64,000 bases of DNA. Origin: Bog-473 sp963809715 (GTDB taxonomy: Bacteria > Actinomycetota > Acidimicrobiia > Acidimicrobiales > RAAP-2). The notes under the pieces are model-generated. The model had not been told where the DNA came from, did not search any database, and saw only the letters and a program-made list of their open reading frames with translations. The first letter of the stretch is position 1; each line of letters opens with the position of its first letter. Positions 1-10,135 of the stretch are shown here, in pieces. The stretch spans positions 1-64,000 of the forward strand of contig CAWEKO010000003.1 in the NCBI GenBank assembly GCA_963809715.1, written 5' to 3'. The position numbers were made by a program, and so were the translations under genes.

Positions 1-1
1 A

Positions 2-1446
2 TTGATCGCGATTACGATTCGCTGCGGCAGGATCTGTGGCTCGCCAGCGACCAGGCCTTCAAGGCCGCGGTCGAAAATCATTCCAAGAAGCAAGCGTTCA
101 TGTCGCGCCTGGCGAAAGCGCCGAGCATTCCCGATTTTTGACCAGCGCCGCCGACGGTTTCCGTCGAGCCGCTGCGCGATCCGGATTGGACCACGCGCAA
201 CTGGGAGGATGAGAGCCCGCTCGGTGTCGGCTGCGCTGCGGCAATTTCCGCAATTGCAGAGTTCGCGTGTCACCTATCACCTGATCTACACCACCAGTTA
301 CACCGTGAACAGCGAAGGAACAAGGATTCGCGCCAATAAGAGCCTGGCGGCGATCGAAGCAAGCCTTGAAACCGAATCCGACGATGGGATGCCGCTTCAC
401 AATTTTGTGTCCGTCTACCGCCACCGCCCCGACGAATTGCCGCGGCCGATGCCGTGCGCAAGGACCTCGAGAAAGCCGGGACGCAGTTGATCATGCTCCG
501 CGCGTCGCAACCGGCGGCCGATTATGACGGACCCGTGCTGTTTGAAGCCCCCGCGGCAGGTTCTCTGCTGGCGCAGATGCTGGGACCATCGCTTTCGGGC
601 GCGCGCGCACCGCTGGCGATGCAAACGGCCTTCGACCAATTGATGGACCGGCTGGGCGGCACACAGCGAGTGGACCGGCAAGCTGGGCACTCGCGTTCTT
701 CCCGCATCGTTTCAGTGGTGGACGATCCGACGGCCACGCAATTCGCGGGGCAGGATTTGATGGGCACGTACGCTATCGACGAAGAAGGCGTGAAAGCCGA
801 AAAAGTGCAGCTCATCACGAACGGGCTGCTGCTGGATTTCCTGATGTCGCGACCGTCCGGGTCCCGACCTGACGCAGACCAACGGCCACGGCCGCGCCGC
901 GTATCTGGGCGATCCGCATCCGTTGATCAGCAATCTATTTTTCAGCTCTTCAGTCGGGCATTGCTCCCGACGACTTGAAGAAAAAGTTCATGGATGAGTG
1001 CAAGCAAAACGGAAACAAATCGTGTCTGATCGTTCGCGAGATGGACAATCCCGTGCTGGGCGTGCGCCTCGCAGGACGATCTGTCCGAAATCGTGATGGG
1101 AGCCGCCGCCGGCGCAGCGACCGGCGACCGCCTTCCGTTGCTGGTGTACCGCGTGAACGTGGATGATGGTGTCGGAATCCTTGTTCGAGGAGCGCGGCTC
1201 AGCGGGCTTACCGTCCGCGCCATTCGCAATATTGCCGGGCATCGGAAATGACGCCACGCTTTTCACTTTACCGAGAGCCAGCAGACCGGATTTGCCGGGA
1301 CGGCGCTCGCGGCGTTTGGCTCGGCCGATTCCGGCGTTCCAGCAACGGTGGTAGCGCCTTCGCTGCTATTTGACGACGTGGAAGTTCACGGCGCCCGTGG
1401 CGAGCCGGAACGTTTACCGCTGGTGCCACCGCCGCCGATGAATTAG
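2..1446 (+). pseudogene. TldD/PmbA-family protein, partial at left edge and frameshifted
   Basis: The reading frame changes several times, but conserved segments can be followed: a stretch around 260-420 (YHLIYTTSYTVNSEGTR), one around 520-830 (FAGQDLMGTYAIDEEGVKAE) and a C-terminus ending PPPPMN with TAG at 1444-1446. These match the TldD/PmbA modulator-of-gyrase fold, whose members process peptides or act as partners of active TldD. The region where TldD carries HExxxH reads VLFEAPAAGSLLAQ, so this copy resembles a non-catalytic, PmbA-like member. The N-terminus lies outside the window. The frameshifts may be sequencing errors or real decay. Family assignment is moderately sure. Confidence 0.6.
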
Positions 1447-1457
1447 GGATCGGGGAA

Positions 1458-1532
1458 TGGCACAGGCTTCAGCCTGTGTGATTTTGATTCTCGTCGGTTC
1501 AGAACCGCGCACAGGCTGAAGCCGATGCCACA
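1458..1532. repeat. Imperfect inverted repeat between convergent genes
   Basis: The left arm is GGCACAGGCTTCAGCCTGTG (itself nearly palindromic) and the right arm is CGCACAGGCTGAAGCC followed by gatgcca. The arms flank about 28 nt. It sits between the stop of the TldD/PmbA-like gene and the stop of the fumarate hydratase gene, which converge here. It could be a bidirectional terminator or a copy of a dispersed palindromic repeat; the sequence alone does not decide. Confidence 0.6.
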
Positions 1533-1536
1533 GAAT

Positions 1537-3065
<1,529 letters not shown>

Positions 3066-3294
3066 TTCACTACCTCCCAAACAAACTATTTTACACTCCT
3101 TCGGGCGATAGCACGTCAATTCCGCACGAACAAATTTACCCCATTCATGTTCTGAAGGAGCATGTAACGGGGGGAAACGGCCGCGCCAACGATCCGTGCA
3201 CAATGTAAATTCACGGGGCGCAAAGTCAGTTACTAAATAATCGCGGGCCCGTCGCAGGCGAGCCAATGCATCGGGCGAAAGCGCAAAATTTCCA

Positions 3295-3603
3295 TTAAGC
3301 CCCAGATAGACAACGACAGCGGCGGATTTCACTTTCTCCATGGATACGGTATCTACGTATTCCCATTATGTTTGCTCGGAGAAATGGCGCAAGCCGATTG
3401 TCGACCTGCTCCGCGCGCGCTTCGACGAAACTCTTTTTCTCGGGCAGAGGGTCCACCAGTACAAGAATCGGCCCCGTATCACCGGGCAAAACCAGCGGTG
3501 CGGTCTCAACAGGGATTGGGACAGTTTTCGAGCAGCTTACTGATTGTAGAAAAGCGCTGAGCGCGAGTGCGAAAATGAGATGCTTCCGATTGTTCATGGC
3601 CAT
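3295..3603 (-). CDS. Putative lipoprotein, frame disrupted
   Basis: The start at 3603 (MAMNNRKHL; a second ATG is at 3597) gives a typical lipoprotein signal: basic start, hydrophobic LIFALALSAFLQ, then SVSC as the likely lipidation site near residue 24. A proline-rich spacer and SFVEARAEQVDNRLAPF follow. The frame then stops at 3295 without a recognisable domain, and the neighbouring frame (MEKVKSAAVVVYLGLNG, from 3341 down to about 3080) may be its continuation after a frameshift. It starts 38 bp downstream of the beta-barrel gene, in the same direction. Function unknown. Confidence 0.4.
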   Translation of the reverse strand: MAMNNRKHLIFALALSAFLQSVSCSKTVPIPVETAPLVLPGDTGPILVLVDPLPEKKSFVEARAEQVDNRLAPFLRANIMGIRRYRIHGESEIRRCRCLSGA

Positions 3604-3640
3604 TTCCGGGCTGAGTCCCGCGCAGTGGCAGGCATACCGA

Positions 3641-4265
3641 CTAGAAAGTTTTCGACCAGACGAGGAAAAGGCGGAAATCGCCGTAGCGCGCGCCGTAAGG
3701 ATTGGCGGGATCGTCAGTATCGTAGAACCCGCGCATATATTGGGCTTCGAAGGACAAGCTCGGCAAATAGCGCGAAGGCGCGACCGCAGCATTGGCCCTA
3801 CTTCGACAATATTGTTATAGAAATTTCCGTCGGAATCTCTGATGAGATTGGCAGCAGCAAGCAACTGCATCGGCAGCGCCCGCACGATCGGCCATGTTAA
3901 TCCCTTCGCGAAGCTGCACGTTGGGCAATCACGTTGCGGTCAAACCGACTGTAGAATCCGGCGTCGGCATACGCGCTGCCGGTCGGAGAAACGGAATGGT
4001 TGCCGTTCCCAGGGCGCAAATAGTCCAGTGCCCCACGGCGTGAACCACGCGATCCCCACACGATAATCGGAAGCGGCCAGCGGCCTTTGGCCAATCAAAT
4101 TCATAGCCGTTCCGGCTTCGGCGTAGACCACAGCTCCGGTGCGTGCGATGGCGCTCTGTATTCCGATCGAAACCGTGGCTGTATTGTCGGAATAAATTTG
4201 AGGCAGAATGTCCGGTCTCGGAACGCACATCGCGATTGAATCGCACGCCCACATACGGCTGCACG
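3641..4265 (-). pseudogene. Outer-membrane beta-barrel protein, C-terminal fragment with frameshifts
   Basis: Reading across at least three frames gives a barrel-like C-terminus: VQPYVGVRFNRDVRSE, SDNTATVSIGIQSAIART, GTAMNLIGQRPLAASDY, TGSAYADAGFYSRFDR, then DSDGNFYNNIVEVGP and a terminal WSKTF with TAG at 3643-3641. Alternating aromatic/polar strands and a final Phe are hallmarks of Gram-negative outer-membrane proteins, which does not fit the actinobacterial genes that follow. The 5' end is missing: it runs directly into ctaD coding sequence at about 4265. It may be the C-terminal barrel of a larger tetratricopeptide-type protein; the exact family is uncertain. Confidence 0.5.
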
Positions 4266-4280
4266 TTGAGGCGCGGGAAG
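4255..4280. other. Abrupt junction: ctaD reading frame runs into unrelated barrel sequence
   Basis: On the minus strand the CtaD sequence follows the family up to IGAPDMAFPRLN. It then changes without a stop into VQPYVGVRFNRD, which belongs to the barrel fragment. In CtaD this point should continue with AFS-type residues of the next membrane helix. GC content and the density of frameshifts also change here. The simplest reading is a chimeric assembly join. Confidence 0.75.
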
Positions 4281-4654
4281 GCCATGTCCGGCGCGCCGAT
4301 CTGCAGCGGCACGATGTAGTTGGCCAGGCCACCGAAGGCGAAGGGCCCGGCGAACAGGTACAGCATCAGGCTGCCGTGCATGGTGAACAGCGCGTTGAAT
4401 TGCCCGAAGCTCAGCAGCGAGGAGTGCGGCGAGGCGAGCTGCAGCCGCATGACGAGCGCCATGATCCCCGACACGTAGAAGATGACGATCGCGGTGATCA
4501 TGTAGCTGAGGCCGATGACCTTGTGGTCGGTCGACGTCAGCCACTTGAGAATTCCGGTCGGACCGTGATCCTCGTGCCCACCAAGGGCGTCGTGGCCGTC
4601 GGCGACTCCCGGCTGGTCCGGCGTCTCGAGAGGGGGAGCGATGACATCAGTCAC
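4265..4654 (-). CDS. ctaD: Cytochrome c oxidase subunit I, N-terminal part only
   Basis: This is the catalytic subunit of the aa3 oxidase, an integral membrane protein that reduces oxygen. About 130 residues remain: the LTSTDHKVIGLSYM start of the core, the first membrane helix, and ALFTMHGSLMLYLFAGP, whose His is a low-spin heme ligand. The rest of the roughly 550-residue family length is lost at the junction. I prefer the GTG at 4654 because AGGAGG lies 11 nt upstream and the codon overlaps the ctaC stop (GTGACTGA). An in-frame ATG at 4690 inside ctaC is the alternative. Confidence 0.85.
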
Positions 4655-5573
4655 CGTAGAGCGCACCTCCTGTGTTTCCGGTGTTGCCACCGCCGGTGTT
4701 GCCCGAACCGCCAGAGTACCCCGCGGTGCCGTTGATGTTGGCGTGGACGCTGGAGGGGAGCTGGCCGATGGAGTTCGGGTGCCGGCGCTGGAACGCCGCC
4801 GTGGTGTGGAGCCAGGTCTGATAGGCCGACGGCGAGACGGAACGGACGTTGAAGAACATCAACGAGTGGTAGAGGCCGCACAGCTGGGTGCACTGCCCCC
4901 GGTAGACGCCGTTGTGGATGACGTTGAACTGGAAGTCCGTCCAGTACCCGGGGCTGGCGTAACGGCTGAAGTTGAACTCCGGCACGTAGAAGCCGTGCAG
5001 CACGTCGTAGGAGCGCAGGTAGATGTGCACGGATTGCCCGGTCGGCACGACCATGGTGGGGGCGTCGGTGGTCTGGCCGATGACCTGGACGCCGTTCGGG
5101 TACTTGAACTCCCAACCCCACTGGAAGGCGTAGACGTGGATGGTGGCGTCGGCGTCCGGGGAGACCGCGGTGACCGTGTTCTCGACGATCACCGTGGCGA
5201 CGAACAGCCCGATGACGATCAGGATGGGTACCACCGTGTAGAGGACCTCGACGACGGTGTGGTACTGGCTCTGACGGGGGATGTCGTCGGAGTGGCGCCG
5301 GTACCGGAAGATGGCCCACAGAATCAGCAGGAGGACGAACCCGCCCACGATCAGGCCGGCCACGAAGAACCCCTGCCAGAGGTGGAAGGTGGATTGGGCC
5401 TGGGTGGTGGCCCCCTTGTAGAACCCGAACGAGGGCAGCTGGCAGCCGGTCAGGGCGATGGCTCCGGTCCCGACAAGGGCCGCCGCTCCCAGCCGCCGGC
5501 GACGCCTCGGAGCTGGGCTTTCGGGCGTCTCGACAGGGGGGCTGGTCAGCGACGAGTCCACGAGGGCTGACAC
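4647..5573 (-). CDS. ctaC: Cytochrome c oxidase subunit II
   Basis: This is the CuA-bearing subunit that takes electrons from cytochrome c and passes them to subunit I. The GTG at 5573 gives 308 residues with a lipoprotein signal ending LTGC (Cys44), two membrane helices (about 67-90 and 108-130) and a periplasmic cupredoxin domain. CuA ligands are visible: His193 (DVLHGFYVPEF), then C228-TQL-C232-GLY-H236 and Met239. The Gly/Asn-rich tail after residue 285 is low complexity. It is co-oriented with ctaD and overlaps it by a few bases, the usual ctaC-ctaD order. Confidence 0.93.
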   Translation of the reverse strand: MSALVDSSLTSPPVETPESPAPRRRRRLGAAALVGTGAIALTGCQLPSFGFYKGATTQAQSTFHLWQGFFVAGLIVGGFVLLLILWAIFRYRRHSDDIPRQSQYHTVVEVLYTVVPILIVIGLFVATVIVENTVTAVSPDADATIHVYAFQWGWEFKYPNGVQVIGQTTDAPTMVVPTGQSVHIYLRSYDVLHGFYVPEFNFSRYASPGYWTDFQFNVIHNGVYRGQCTQLCGLYHSLMFFNVRSVSPSAYQTWLHTTAAFQRRHPNSIGQLPSSVHANINGTAGYSGGSGNTGGGNTGNTGGALYGD

Positions 5574-5634
5574 TATCGAACGGCGCGAAAAAACTGGAAT
5601 TGAGCGCCGCCGCCCCGCACGCCGACAGGCGGAC

Positions 5635-6954
5635 TCAGTGGGTGTGCGGATGGGTCCCGGTGTCGCTCCCGTCGCCCTCGTTGGAGGCCCAGGTGAAGAC
5701 ACCCCGGGCCATGGTCGAGGTGGCCCGGGCCGCCCGGGTGGCGAACACCTGCCGGCGGGCCCGCTGGACGCCCGGATCGGCCGGCGCGGCCAGCCAGGCG
5801 TGCTCGACCAGGTGACCGGCCAGACGCAAGGCCCGGTCGGCCTCGGCCCCTCCTCCGGTGCCCGCCTCCTCGGCCAGGGCCAGCAAGTGCAGGGCGCGAT
5901 CGGCCAGGACGCCCGCCCCGCCGGCCAGCTCGGCCAGCTCCGCCGCCAGGGCCCGCTCGGAGGCCGGCTTGAGGGTGGCCGGGTTGCCGTCCCACCAGCC
6001 GCCGTACTGGCGCCAGACCGTGTGCACGATGAACTCGGGCTCGTCGTAGACGGGCTGGAGGAAGGGGCGACCGGCCAGGGCCTCGGGCACGGCGACCGAA
6101 TGGATGGCCTCGTCGAGGCGCCCGCCCTCGTTCATGACGGCCAGCGTCTGGTCCACCAGCGAGTCGAGCAGGTCCGCCGTGTCCGAGAGGGCGATGCGGA
6201 CCCGGTCCGCCCCGATGACGGGGAACCCGTGGCCGGGAAGGAGGAACTCGGCCTCCAGGCTCAGCATGCGGCGCAGCGCGTCCGCCCACTCCCGCGGGTA
6301 GCGCTGCACCTTCTGCGGGTTGCCCGCATTGGGTGAGGCCCAGATGAAGAGGTCGCCGCAGCAGAGCACCTTTGTGCCGGCCTGCCAGGTCACGGTGTGG
6401 TCGTCGGTCTCGCCCTTCTCGTGGCGCAGGGCGAAGTCGACGCCGCCGACCGAGACGTCGAGGCTCTCGTGGTAGGTGCGGTCCGGGTAGCGGTACTCGG
6501 TGGGCCATTGCAGGTCGGCGAAGCCGAACTGGCGGCGGTTGATGATGGTGTTGTAGCCGTTGGTGAAGATGTAGCGGTCGAAGCGGGCCGGCAGCGCGTG
6601 GTGGGCGATCACCTCCGGCGCGGCCCAACCCTGCTCGAGTGCCTCTGCCTCCCAGACAGGCACCCCGAAGACATGGTCGATGTGGCCGTGCGAATAGACA
6701 GCGGTGTGCAGGCGATCCGGGCTCCAGGTGCGGATGTCGTCGTGGACGACCCGGGCCAGCGGCGCGCTGCCCGTGTCCACCAGGACCAGGCCGTCGCCGG
6801 TGCGGAACGAGGTGACGTTGGCGAAGGACGGGCAGAAACCGACGCCGTCGGTGACCTCGACGAACCCGCCGACGTGGTCGACCGGATGGAAGGTGGACGT
6901 GGACAGCTCGCCGTTCCAGATGCGGTCGGCGACGGACAGGACGTCAGAAGCCAT
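5635..6954 (-). CDS. Metallo-beta-lactamase-fold hydrolase, alkylsulfatase-like
   Basis: At 439 residues this is the family that includes SdsA/BDS1-type alkylsulfatases, which release sulfate from alkyl sulfate esters at a binuclear zinc centre. The zinc motif SHGHIDH lies at residues 88-94. Further ligands are plausible in FALRHEKGETDDHT and LLPGHGFPV. After the catalytic domain, VWRQYGGWWDGNPATLKP matches the alkylsulfatase dimerisation segment. A His-rich tail (GTHPHTH) closes the protein. No secretion signal is seen. It stands alone, 61 bp upstream of ctaC. The exact substrate is not known. Confidence 0.8.
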   Translation of the reverse strand: MASDVLSVADRIWNGELSTSTFHPVDHVGGFVEVTDGVGFCPSFANVTSFRTGDGLVLVDTGSAPLARVVHDDIRTWSPDRLHTAVYSHGHIDHVFGVPVWEAEALEQGWAAPEVIAHHALPARFDRYIFTNGYNTIINRRQFGFADLQWPTEYRYPDRTYHESLDVSVGGVDFALRHEKGETDDHTVTWQAGTKVLCCGDLFIWASPNAGNPQKVQRYPREWADALRRMLSLEAEFLLPGHGFPVIGADRVRIALSDTADLLDSLVDQTLAVMNEGGRLDEAIHSVAVPEALAGRPFLQPVYDEPEFIVHTVWRQYGGWWDGNPATLKPASERALAAELAELAGGAGVLADRALHLLALAEEAGTGGGAEADRALRLAGHLVEHAWLAAPADPGVQRARRQVFATRAARATSTMARGVFTWASNEGDGSDTGTHPHTH

Positions 6955-7031
6955 GCTCTTCCCCCTGGGCGTGCGATCTTCGAGACGCCCACCGAGCGGC
7001 CGTCATGGGTGGCGGCCCGGGGCCCGCCGGT

Positions 7032-7250
7032 TCAGCTGCCGGTGGCCTTGTCCTCGGCCGGTGCGTCAGCGGCGGCGGACACGTCTTTGGCGGCCGCACC
7101 CTTCTTCCCGTCGTCGATCCCCTTCTCGAACTCGGTCTTGGCCGAGCCAAGGTTGCGGGCCAGCTTGGGGATGGCCGCTCCTCCGAAGAGGAGCACGACG
7201 AGAACGATGGCCACGATCAGCAGGTCGGGACCGAAAATGTCAGCAAGCAT
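7032..7250 (-). CDS. tatA: Sec-independent (twin-arginine) translocase subunit TatA/E
   Basis: A 72-residue protein: one N-terminal membrane helix (LLIVAIVLVVLLFGG), a short hinge, the amphipathic helix PKLARNLGSAKTEFEKGI, and a charged tail. This is the standard TatA plan; TatA forms the pore that exports folded Tat substrates. The ATG at 7250 follows a GGAGAA-type site. The gene is separate from tatBC, which is common in actinobacteria. Confidence 0.9.
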   Translation of the reverse strand: MLADIFGPDLLIVAIVLVVLLFGGAAIPKLARNLGSAKTEFEKGIDDGKKGAAAKDVSAAADAPAEDKATGS

Positions 7251-7354
7251 CAGGTTCTCCTTCGCCTTTGGTCCACGTGGCGGTAGTTCGTGTCCCAGGT
7301 TAGACCCGATCCGGGAACCAGGTACCCGCAGGCCTCTGTGCCTGGTATTCGGAG

Positions 7355-7759
7355 TCAACCGGCCAAGAGGATGCCCATGACCAGTGCCGCGATGCTGGCC
7401 GTCCCCGCCACCGACCCCCAAAGGGCCAGTTGGGCCTTCGACGTGGCCCTTTGGTGCAGGGCCGCCCCCAGCCCGGCCAGGGCCACGACCACGATCTTCG
7501 CCACCAGCACCGTCTTCCAGGCCGTGGTCTGGTCCGACCAGGTGAAGGTCGAGAGGTTCCAGAAGCCGGTGAGGATCAGGACGGCGTAGGCGGGCCAGGC
7601 CAACCGGGCAAAGGCTCGGGCCAACTCTTCGGGCGCCTCCACCCCGAGGCGACGGGAGGGGCCCACCAGGCCGGCCATCACGATCTGTCCGCCCACCCAG
7701 ACGGTCGCGGCCAGGACATGGAGGGTGAGGCGAAGGGTGTCGAGGCCCGAGGCCAGCAC
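7355..7759 (-). CDS. CopD-like integral membrane protein
   Basis: A 134-residue protein with four predicted membrane helices. The first carries LRLTLHVLAATVWVGGQI, the His/Trp pattern typical of CopD/YcnJ-like copper-handling or DUF2269-like proteins. A second conserved patch is LILTGFWNLSTFTW. Family members have been linked to copper uptake or heme-copper oxidase maturation, but no copper motif is clear here. The crotonase gene ends 10 bp upstream (7769) on the same strand. The oxidase genes nearby make a copper role attractive but unproven. Confidence 0.6.
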   Translation of the reverse strand: MLASGLDTLRLTLHVLAATVWVGGQIVMAGLVGPSRRLGVEAPEELARAFARLAWPAYAVLILTGFWNLSTFTWSDQTTAWKTVLVAKIVVVALAGLGAALHQRATSKAQLALWGSVAGTASIAALVMGILLAG

Positions 7760-7768
7760 GGCGGTCCT

Positions 7769-8542
7769 CTATCTGCCCTGCCACTGTGGGGCGCGCTTCT
7801 CGGCGAAGGCGACCGGGCCCTCCATGGCGTCGGCCGAGGAGAACACCACCCCGACGGCATGGAGGTTGATCTTCCAGCCCTCCTCCTCGGGCACCTCGGC
7901 CGCCTGGCGCATCACACTCTTCGAATAGCGCACGGCCAGGGGCGCGTTGGCCGCGATGCGATCGGCCAGCGCCAGCGCCTCGGTCAGCACCTGTTCGCCC
8001 GGCACCACCTTGTTGACCAGTCCGAGTGCGGCCGCCCGCGTCGCGTCGATCGGGTCGCCCGTCATGGCCAGCTCGAGCGCAATGGCCGTGGGCAGTCGCT
8101 TGGGCAGGCGGATGAGGCCGCCGGCCCCGGCGATGAGGCCCCGCTTGGCCTCGGGAATGCCGAACATGGCGTGGTCGGCGGCCACCACCAGATCGCAGGC
8201 GAGCATGATCTCGAGCCCGCCGGCCAGCGCCGAGCCGTTCACCGCGGCGATGACCGGCTTGGGAAAGTCGCGCTGGGTGATCCCGCCGAAGCCGCCCTTG
8301 CCCCTCATGATGGTGGCGCCCTCGCCACTGCTGAACGCCTTGAGATCCATGCCGGCGCTGAAGGCCTTGTCGCCACTGCCGGTGATCACGACCACCGAGC
8401 AGTCGGCGTCCTCGACCAGGTCGTCGAGGGCGGTCGAGATCCCCAGGGTCACCGCACCGTTGATGGCGTTGCGTGCCTCGGGCCGGTTGATGGTGAGGAT
8501 CTCCACGTGACCGCGGCGCTCGCGCAGTACTTCGTCAGCCAT
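7769..8542 (-). CDS. Enoyl-CoA hydratase/isomerase (crotonase) family protein
   Basis: A 257-residue cytosolic crotonase. The oxyanion-hole segments are visible as DKAFSAGMDLKAF and NGSALAGGLEIMLACDLV. The second catalytic Glu position is within FGIPEAKRGL, which fits a hydratase. Such enzymes hydrate 2-enoyl-CoA in beta-oxidation. The ATG at 8542 (MADEVLRERR) was chosen over upstream in-frame codons because homology starts here. It probably serves the CoA-ester degradation suggested by many other genes in the window; its individual substrate cannot be read from sequence. Confidence 0.85.
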   Translation of the reverse strand: MADEVLRERRGHVEILTINRPEARNAINGAVTLGISTALDDLVEDADCSVVVITGSGDKAFSAGMDLKAFSSGEGATIMRGKGGFGGITQRDFPKPVIAAVNGSALAGGLEIMLACDLVVAADHAMFGIPEAKRGLIAGAGGLIRLPKRLPTAIALELAMTGDPIDATRAAALGLVNKVVPGEQVLTEALALADRIAANAPLAVRYSKSVMRQAAEVPEEEGWKINLHAVGVVFSSADAMEGPVAFAEKRAPQWQGR

Positions 8543-8627
8543 GGTCTCCAGCTCCCTTCGTCGATCCCGGCGACACGGCCGGCCTCGGTGCGTGGCCGAG
8601 GCTAATGGGGATGTCTCACCCCGGGCT

Positions 8628-9410
8628 TCAGGACGGAGGAAGCCGCGGATCGGACTCGTCGCCGGCTGCGGGCGTCGGAGCCGGTGCCACAGCCTGACTG
8701 GGCTCCCCGGCGGGGACCAGCATCTCGAGCTCTGAACGCCGCACGAACACGACGGTGAAGGCAAAGAGGCTGCCCAAGGTCGAGGCGGTGACGAAGGGCG
8801 ATACGGCAAGGAACGTCCCGGTGGGCAACAGATCGGCCAGCATCATGCGCGACACGGCCTCGACGATGAGACCGATGCCCCAGACGACCGAGAGGACGCG
8901 GAAGGTGCGGCGGCCGATCGGCGCCTCGTGCAGCTCGTTGTAGGCGGCCAGCTTCGCCGGGTCCTGTCCGGCCGAGAGGTAGCGCCCCACGTAGAAGAGG
9001 GCCGGGCGGCGATGGGTAAAGATCGTCACGATGCAGACGACGCCGAAGATGGCGGTGAAGAAGGCGTCGCGCACCTTGAGCATGTAGGAGTTGCCGCCCA
9101 GAAGCTCCGCGCTCGCCACGCCGACGGCGAAGCCTGAGAGGACGATCACGCCCACCAAGTCGATGCGGCGCTGGCGGACGAACTGGAAGACGACCCAGGA
9201 CGCGGAGAAGGCGCCCGCGATGATCAGGGCCTGCGTGTCGGTCTGCACGTAGCTGCGCACGAGGAAGAAGACCCCCAGGGGGAGGGCGGCCCCCCAGACG
9301 ACGCTGGGCACGTGTTCGCGCACCGAGGGGATCACCGGATGCCGGCCGGGCTCGAGCGCCGGCCGGTCCCGCGGGTCGCTTCCGTCCCGTCCGGCCGGAC
9401 CGCGCTCCAT
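8628..9410 (-). CDS. Uncharacterised multi-pass membrane protein (VC0807-like)
   Basis: About 260 residues with six likely membrane segments (VVWGAALPLGVFFLVRSY, ALIIAGAFSASWVVFQFV, LVGVIVLSGFAVGVASAEL and others) and a short Pro/Ala-rich C-terminal tail. The layout resembles the VC0807-type family of unknown function. An in-frame ATG at 9467 exists, but its extra residues would overlap the divergent gene at 9466, so 9410 is preferred. No functional motif is recognised. Confidence 0.6.
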   Translation of the reverse strand: MERGPAGRDGSDPRDRPALEPGRHPVIPSVREHVPSVVWGAALPLGVFFLVRSYVQTDTQALIIAGAFSASWVVFQFVRQRRIDLVGVIVLSGFAVGVASAELLGGNSYMLKVRDAFFTAIFGVVCIVTIFTHRRPALFYVGRYLSAGQDPAKLAAYNELHEAPIGRRTFRVLSVVWGIGLIVEAVSRMMLADLLPTGTFLAVSPFVTASTLGSLFAFTVVFVRRSELEMLVPAGEPSQAVAPAPTPAAGDESDPRLPPS

Positions 9411-9465
9411 CGCTTCAGGGTACCGCCCGCTTCTCTCGATTAATCTGCGCCTACAATTCTGTCCC

Positions 9466-10062
9466 ATGACGTTCGTCGAACACCTGCTGGAGTTCCTGCT
9501 CGTCGTGACACTCTTCGGCGCGGCCGTGCTGGCCGTGACCTTTTTCGTCGCTCGCAGCTACCTTCGCCGTCACTGGCGTTTGCTCCGCGGCCATGTCATC
9601 ACCCGCGGGCTCGTGTCGGGTCTGTCCTTCCTGGCCGCCGGCCGGGAGCGCTGGTCGGCCCGGGCCACGCCCGAGCAGTTGAGCCAGGGCACCGCCGCCC
9701 GGGTGCGCCGTCGCATGTGGACCGGGGTCGAGGACGCCGAGATCGCCGTGGCCCACGCCGCATCGCACGATGCGCCGGTGGCCGAGCTGCCCGCCGTCTG
9801 CCGCTCGCTCCGGACGGCGGCGTCCGAGCTCGACGGGCTCTTGCGCCACGAGCGCCGGCTGCCCGCCGGGGGCCGCCCCGAAGCGGTGCGCCGCCAGGTG
9901 GCCGACGTGATCAGGGCCGCGCGTGACGTGCAGTCCGCTGCGCTCGGTGCGGGCGGCGACGCCGCCGCCCCCCGGGTGAGCTCGCTCGTCCAGCAGGCTC
10001 GCGACGAGGTCGAGATCGTCGCGGCTGCAGTGTCGCGGCTGCGCTCCCTCCAGTCCCGCTGA
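9466..10062 (+). CDS. Hypothetical protein with one N-terminal membrane helix
   Basis: 198 residues: a membrane anchor (FLLVVTLFGAAVLAVTFFVA), a basic stretch (RSYLRRHWRLLRGH), then a cytoplasmic alpha-helical region rich in Ala, Arg and Glu. No catalytic motif is seen. A TACAAT box at 9452-9457 lies 8 nt before the ATG, so the mRNA is probably leaderless. It is divergent from the membrane protein at 8628-9410. Not recognised. Confidence 0.6.
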   Translation: MTFVEHLLEFLLVVTLFGAAVLAVTFFVARSYLRRHWRLLRGHVITRGLVSGLSFLAAGRERWSARATPEQLSQGTAARVRRRMWTGVEDAEIAVAHAASHDAPVAELPAVCRSLRTAASELDGLLRHERRLPAGGRPEAVRRQVADVIRAARDVQSAALGAGGDAAAPRVSSLVQQARDEVEIVAAAVSRLRSLQSR

Positions 10063-10135
10063 CACCAGGCCGAGCCGCGGAGGCGCCGAGCGGCCGGGTC
10101 GGCGCCGGGGCGACCGGGCCTGCCAAGCTGAGCGA

